The notes under the pieces are model-generated. The model searched no databases and was not told the origin of the DNA. It saw only the letters and a list, made by a program, of their open reading frames with translations. From NCBI GenBank assembly GCA_964439745.1, contig CAYTQK010000171.1, positions 1 to 7,252 on the forward strand: a DNA stretch of 7,252 bases, in the 5' to 3' direction. This DNA comes from CAYTQK01 sp964439745. GTDB lineage: Bacteria; Desulfobacterota; Desulfobacteria; Desulfobacterales; Desulfosudaceae. Below, piece after piece: positions 4,973 to 7,252 of this stretch. The position numbers and the translations under genes were made by a program. Within the stretch, counting starts at the first letter, position 1; each line of letters opens with the position of its first letter.

Positions 4973-6106
4973 TCAGGCGGATTCTTCGGTCCGGTTCAGG
5001 GTGATTTTGAGGATCTCGTTGGGCCGCCACAGGCGCATGCGCGGTCCCCAGGTGCCGGTGCCGGTGGAGACGATGACCGTTGTCCGGCCGACGCGGTGCA
5101 GCCCTTTGACCAGCGGATAACGCTGTTTGACCAGGTAGCCGAAGGGCCAGATCTGTCCGCCGTGCGTATGACCGCACAGCATCAGGTCCACCCCGGCCCG
5201 GGAAATGCGCCCAAGGGCGTCCGGGGTATGGGAGAGCAGGATGGTTACGCCGCCGCCGGCACAAGGTTGCAGCGTCCGCTGCAGCAGACGCTTGCGGGCA
5301 GCTGCCTGCCAGTGCACGGTCAGGTCGTCCACGCCGGCCACCATCAGGCCGGGGCTGGGCTCCACGCAGGTATTGCGCAGCCATTGGAAACCGGCGGCTT
5401 CCTGCCAGACCTGTTTTTTATGCAGACCGCCGTAAAATTCGTGGTTGCCGAAAACGGCCCACACGCCCAGCGGGGCGGACAACCGGTTCAGTTCCGCCAT
5501 GATGGTCCGGCCGGATTCTCCCCGGTCTTCGCCGTGCCCCTCGAGTATGTCGCCCAGCAGGACGATCATATCCGGCTGCATGGCGTTGGCGCGGTCAACA
5601 ATATCGGCCAGCCAGGGCCGTCGCCGGGGTGAATCGATATGCAGGTCGGACAAAACGGCAATAACCAGACCGTCGCTGGTCGGCGGCAGTTCCGGGATGG
5701 CCACCCGGTATTCCCGGATCACGGGTGGCCGCGAGGCCTGCCAGAATCCGACCAGCGACAGGATCACCCCCGCGGCCAGCGCCAGGCCGCGCAGCCGCAC
5801 GGCCGGGCCGGGAAAAATCAGGCCGAAGCCGGTCAGCAGGTCGACCGCCAGCAGGCAGACCGTCAGCAGAAACAGGATGCCCATCCAGTTCATGCCGGCC
5901 AGTTCCAGCAGGCGGGCCAGGGTGTCGGCGCGGCCGTGCCCGTAGAAGAGTCCCAGAAAAAAGACGAGCCAGATTCCCGCCCCCAGGCCGAGGAAAAACG
6001 GTCTTGGCAGATGGCGGCCGATGATCGGCAGCGAGGCGGCCCGCCAGAAGACATAGACATGCATGACCGTGACCAGCAGGGTCAGAATGAGTCCGAACAT
6101 AACCAT
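4973..6106 (-). CDS. Membrane metallophosphoesterase, YkuE-type calcineurin-like
   Basis: The protein has 377 residues from the ATG at 6106. The first 125 or so residues hold four likely membrane helices (about 3-20, 37-56, 74-94 and 106-121). A metallophosphoesterase domain follows from about residue 148. All family motifs are present: SDLHID (Asp154, His156), GDILEG (Asp186), GNHEFYGG (Asn221, His222), LLSHTPD (His293) and CGHTHGGQ (His313, His315), so a dinuclear metal centre should be intact. Family relatives act on phosphoesters, in some cases UDP-sugar lipids; the substrate here cannot be read from sequence. ATG 6106 has GGAG 8 bases upstream. A GTG at 6136 would add 10 residues and overlap the upstream stop by GTGA, but its nearest binding site is about 12 bases away. 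Either start makes it the second gene of a unit with the DUF1566 gene, with 26 bp or less between them. Confidence 0.93.
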   Translation of the reverse strand: MVMFGLILTLLVTVMHVYVFWRAASLPIIGRHLPRPFFLGLGAGIWLVFFLGLFYGHGRADTLARLLELAGMNWMGILFLLTVCLLAVDLLTGFGLIFPGPAVRLRGLALAAGVILSLVGFWQASRPPVIREYRVAIPELPPTSDGLVIAVLSDLHIDSPRRRPWLADIVDRANAMQPDMIVLLGDILEGHGEDRGESGRTIMAELNRLSAPLGVWAVFGNHEFYGGLHKKQVWQEAAGFQWLRNTCVEPSPGLMVAGVDDLTVHWQAAARKRLLQRTLQPCAGGGVTILLSHTPDALGRISRAGVDLMLCGHTHGGQIWPFGYLVKQRYPLVKGLHRVGRTTVIVSTGTGTWGPRMRLWRPNEILKITLNRTEESA

Positions 6107-6132
6107 TAGCATTACTCCGGAAGGCGGTTGTC

Positions 6133-7101
6133 TCACGACTTTGCCGTATCCCTCACCGGCCAGAGGTGAAATTCCGGCCGCGGTTTATGGCCGACGCCTA
6201 CGGCGCCGTCCCGGAAATACAGCACCCAGGCATAGGTGATGTCATACCGGCTGGTGGTGGCCGACCAGTAAAATTCCTGTACATTCAGAAATGGATGGTC
6301 CGTGGGCAGGGCCGGTGAATGCCGGCTCATATCGGTCAGGCTTTCCAGCTCCCGTATGGCCGGCAGTCGCCAGTCGTCAAAGCCCTCGATTTTATCCCGG
6401 TTGATCTCATCAATAATATCGCGGGCGGCGTCCCAGTCCAGCGTCCGGCCATGCCAAGCCGCCTCTTGCAGCCAGGTCAGGTCGGTCAGGTGGTCGCAGA
6501 CCGTACCGGCTTGTGTCCGGAAGCGGACAGCGGACAGCGGCCGGCCGCTCTGGAATTCGGCATCCTGGCCTGTCCCGGTGCAATCGATCAGCCGGCCGGT
6601 CGCGTCGTGACATTGCCGCTGGCCGGTAGGCCATACCAAAGGCGGCCCATTCCCCGCTGTCCGGACCGGCCAGACCATGTAGGAGCCGTATTTCATGCCC
6701 TTGAACACCCGGGCCCCGCCCAGATGCACGTACCAGGCCTGGTCCGGCAGGCGGGCGCAGGTGGTCGAGGTCCAGTAGTAGCCGGTAAAGACGTTGTCAA
6801 AGGGGTGATCCGCCGGCAGACTGGGATTTTTGGCGTTCTGACTGACCAGGCTGAACATTTCCCGGCGATTGGGCAGCCGCCAGTCATCATGCGGCAGTTC
6901 GCCGGAACGGTTCAGTTCGTCGATAAAGGACAACGCCTCCGCCCAGGTCAGGGGGAATTCAGACAGGGCGGCGTCTTTCGCCCAGACCAGACCGGTTTGC
7001 CGGTCCAGAACAGTGTGTGGATTGGAAATAGTCCAACGCGTCATAAGCAGTTGACCGGTTGAGTCGCCGAAGGAACCGCCGCCGGTAGCAGAGCGCGGCA
7101 A
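6133..7101 (-). CDS. Protein with two tandem Lcl/DUF1566 domains; 5' end uncertain
   Basis: The reading frame of up to 322 codons encodes two copies of the Lcl C-terminal (DUF1566) domain, at about 23-148 and 193-318. Each copy shows T(G/D)L(V/T)W near its start, then W-x-x-A, a central DDWRLP followed by an arginine-glutamate helix, (P)TDHPF or ADHPF, YW(T/S)(S/A)TT, and a closing WPVR. The linker PTGQRQCHDATGRL...CTGTGQD is typical of multi-copy members. The domain was named from a Legionella collagen-like adhesin and is usually found in exported proteins, yet this frame shows no signal peptide. The start is poor. TTG at 7101 and ATG at 7044 both lack a ribosome binding site, and a stop at 7123-7125 closes the frame. 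A start at 7044 would give 303 residues and keep both domains whole. Codons between 7101 and 7044 still look coding. The gene leads a unit with the phosphoesterase. Function is unknown beyond a probable surface or envelope role. Confidence 0.85.
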   Translation of the reverse strand: MPRSATGGGSFGDSTGQLLMTRWTISNPHTVLDRQTGLVWAKDAALSEFPLTWAEALSFIDELNRSGELPHDDWRLPNRREMFSLVSQNAKNPSLPADHPFDNVFTGYYWTSTTCARLPDQAWYVHLGGARVFKGMKYGSYMVWPVRTAGNGPPLVWPTGQRQCHDATGRLIDCTGTGQDAEFQSGRPLSAVRFRTQAGTVCDHLTDLTWLQEAAWHGRTLDWDAARDIIDEINRDKIEGFDDWRLPAIRELESLTDMSRHSPALPTDHPFLNVQEFYWSATTSRYDITYAWVLYFRDGAVGVGHKPRPEFHLWPVRDTAKS

Positions 7102-7114
7102 GCGGCCGGCAAAA

Positions 7115-7252
7115 TTAATGAATCAGGGTCAGCAGCCGCTGGTACATCAGCCAGGCGCCGATGACCGCGGCGATAAAACAAAGATGAATCAGACTTGATG
7201 GCTTCGTAAAATGTATAAAAAATGTTATGCGTGTCAAGTAATAAAATATAAC
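7115..7252 (-). other. Open hydrophobic reading frame upstream of the DUF1566 gene
   Basis: Reading leftward from the window edge, 45 codons stay open before TAA at 7117-7115. The second half reads SLIHLCFIAAVIGAWLMYQ and continues RLLTLIH, which looks like a membrane helix or signal anchor. No ATG or GTG precedes the helix in this frame; the only candidate start is the TTG of the TTGACA promoter box. It ends inside the stretch where the DUF1566 frame opens, one base out of phase. It could be the displaced N-terminus of that gene, a small membrane protein, or non-coding leader. Confidence 0.3.
7210..7237 (-). promoter_or_regulatory. Probable promoter for the DUF1566-phosphoesterase unit
   Basis: On the minus strand a perfect TTGACA (7237-7232) is followed after 16 bp by TACATT (7215-7210), four of six matches, in an AT-rich patch. 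The start point would be near 7203, about 100 nt upstream of the earliest DUF1566 start. The hydrophobic frame at 7115-7252 overlaps this site, so either the promoter or that frame's upstream half is probably not real. Confidence 0.5.

Noticed and set aside
4946..5632. Rightward reading frame (228 codons) opposite the phosphoesterase
   Set aside because: It is antisense to a gene with all metallophosphoesterase motifs intact, and its translation (Gly/Gln/His-rich) resembles other GC shadows.
6319..7062. Rightward reading frame (247 codons) opposite the DUF1566 gene
   Set aside because: It mirrors the coding frame of the two DUF1566 domains and shows no recognisable motif or ribosome binding site.

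Overview
The window looks like an ordinary stretch of chromosome from a GC-rich Gram-negative bacterium. Short AT-rich promoter islands separate genes with G/C-rich third positions. An anaerobic Desulfobacterota-type (former Deltaproteobacteria) lineage is my best guess. It rests on gene content (a SEC-C-tagged methionine aminopeptidase, Lcl/DUF1566 proteins, a short QueF) and not on any marker gene, so it is tentative. I see no rRNA, tRNA, CRISPR array, insertion sequence or phage gene.

Left part (1-1729): a leftward pair, queF (preQ0 reductase, queuosine pathway) followed by the first 17 codons of an unrecognised gene that runs off the left edge. Across a roughly 300-bp divergent intergenic region, map (type I methionine aminopeptidase with an N-terminal SEC-C zinc motif) is read rightward. 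Each direction has a good sigma-70-like promoter. The predicted queF leader is about 120 nt and contains a strong hairpin capped by GAAA.

Middle part (1730-4851): map converges on a leftward gene for a 178-residue protein that I read as a possible ribbon-helix-helix segment joined to a C-terminal four-cysteine zinc ribbon. Its promoter is close to consensus. Then come two rightward genes, each with its own promoter: an erythrose-4-phosphate dehydrogenase-like member of the GAPDH family (Epd, pyridoxal phosphate synthesis) and a membrane-anchored family 2 glycosyltransferase of the DPM1/GtrB type.

Right part (4852-7252): a leftward two-gene unit converges on the glycosyltransferase. Its first gene encodes a protein with two tandem Lcl/DUF1566 domains. 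Its second encodes a four-helix membrane metallophosphoesterase of the YkuE type. The 5' end of the DUF1566 gene is unusual: it has no convincing start site, and a hydrophobic segment sits just upstream in another frame behind a consensus -35 box. This suggests a frameshifted or decayed N-terminus.

The genes do not form one pathway. The window is mainly housekeeping (tRNA modification, protein maturation, cofactor synthesis) and cell-envelope functions. I do not see a clear new multi-gene system. The best leads are the RHH-plus-zinc-ribbon protein, the odd start of the DUF1566 gene, the structured leaders of queF and epd, and active-site substitutions in QueF and the glycosyltransferase.
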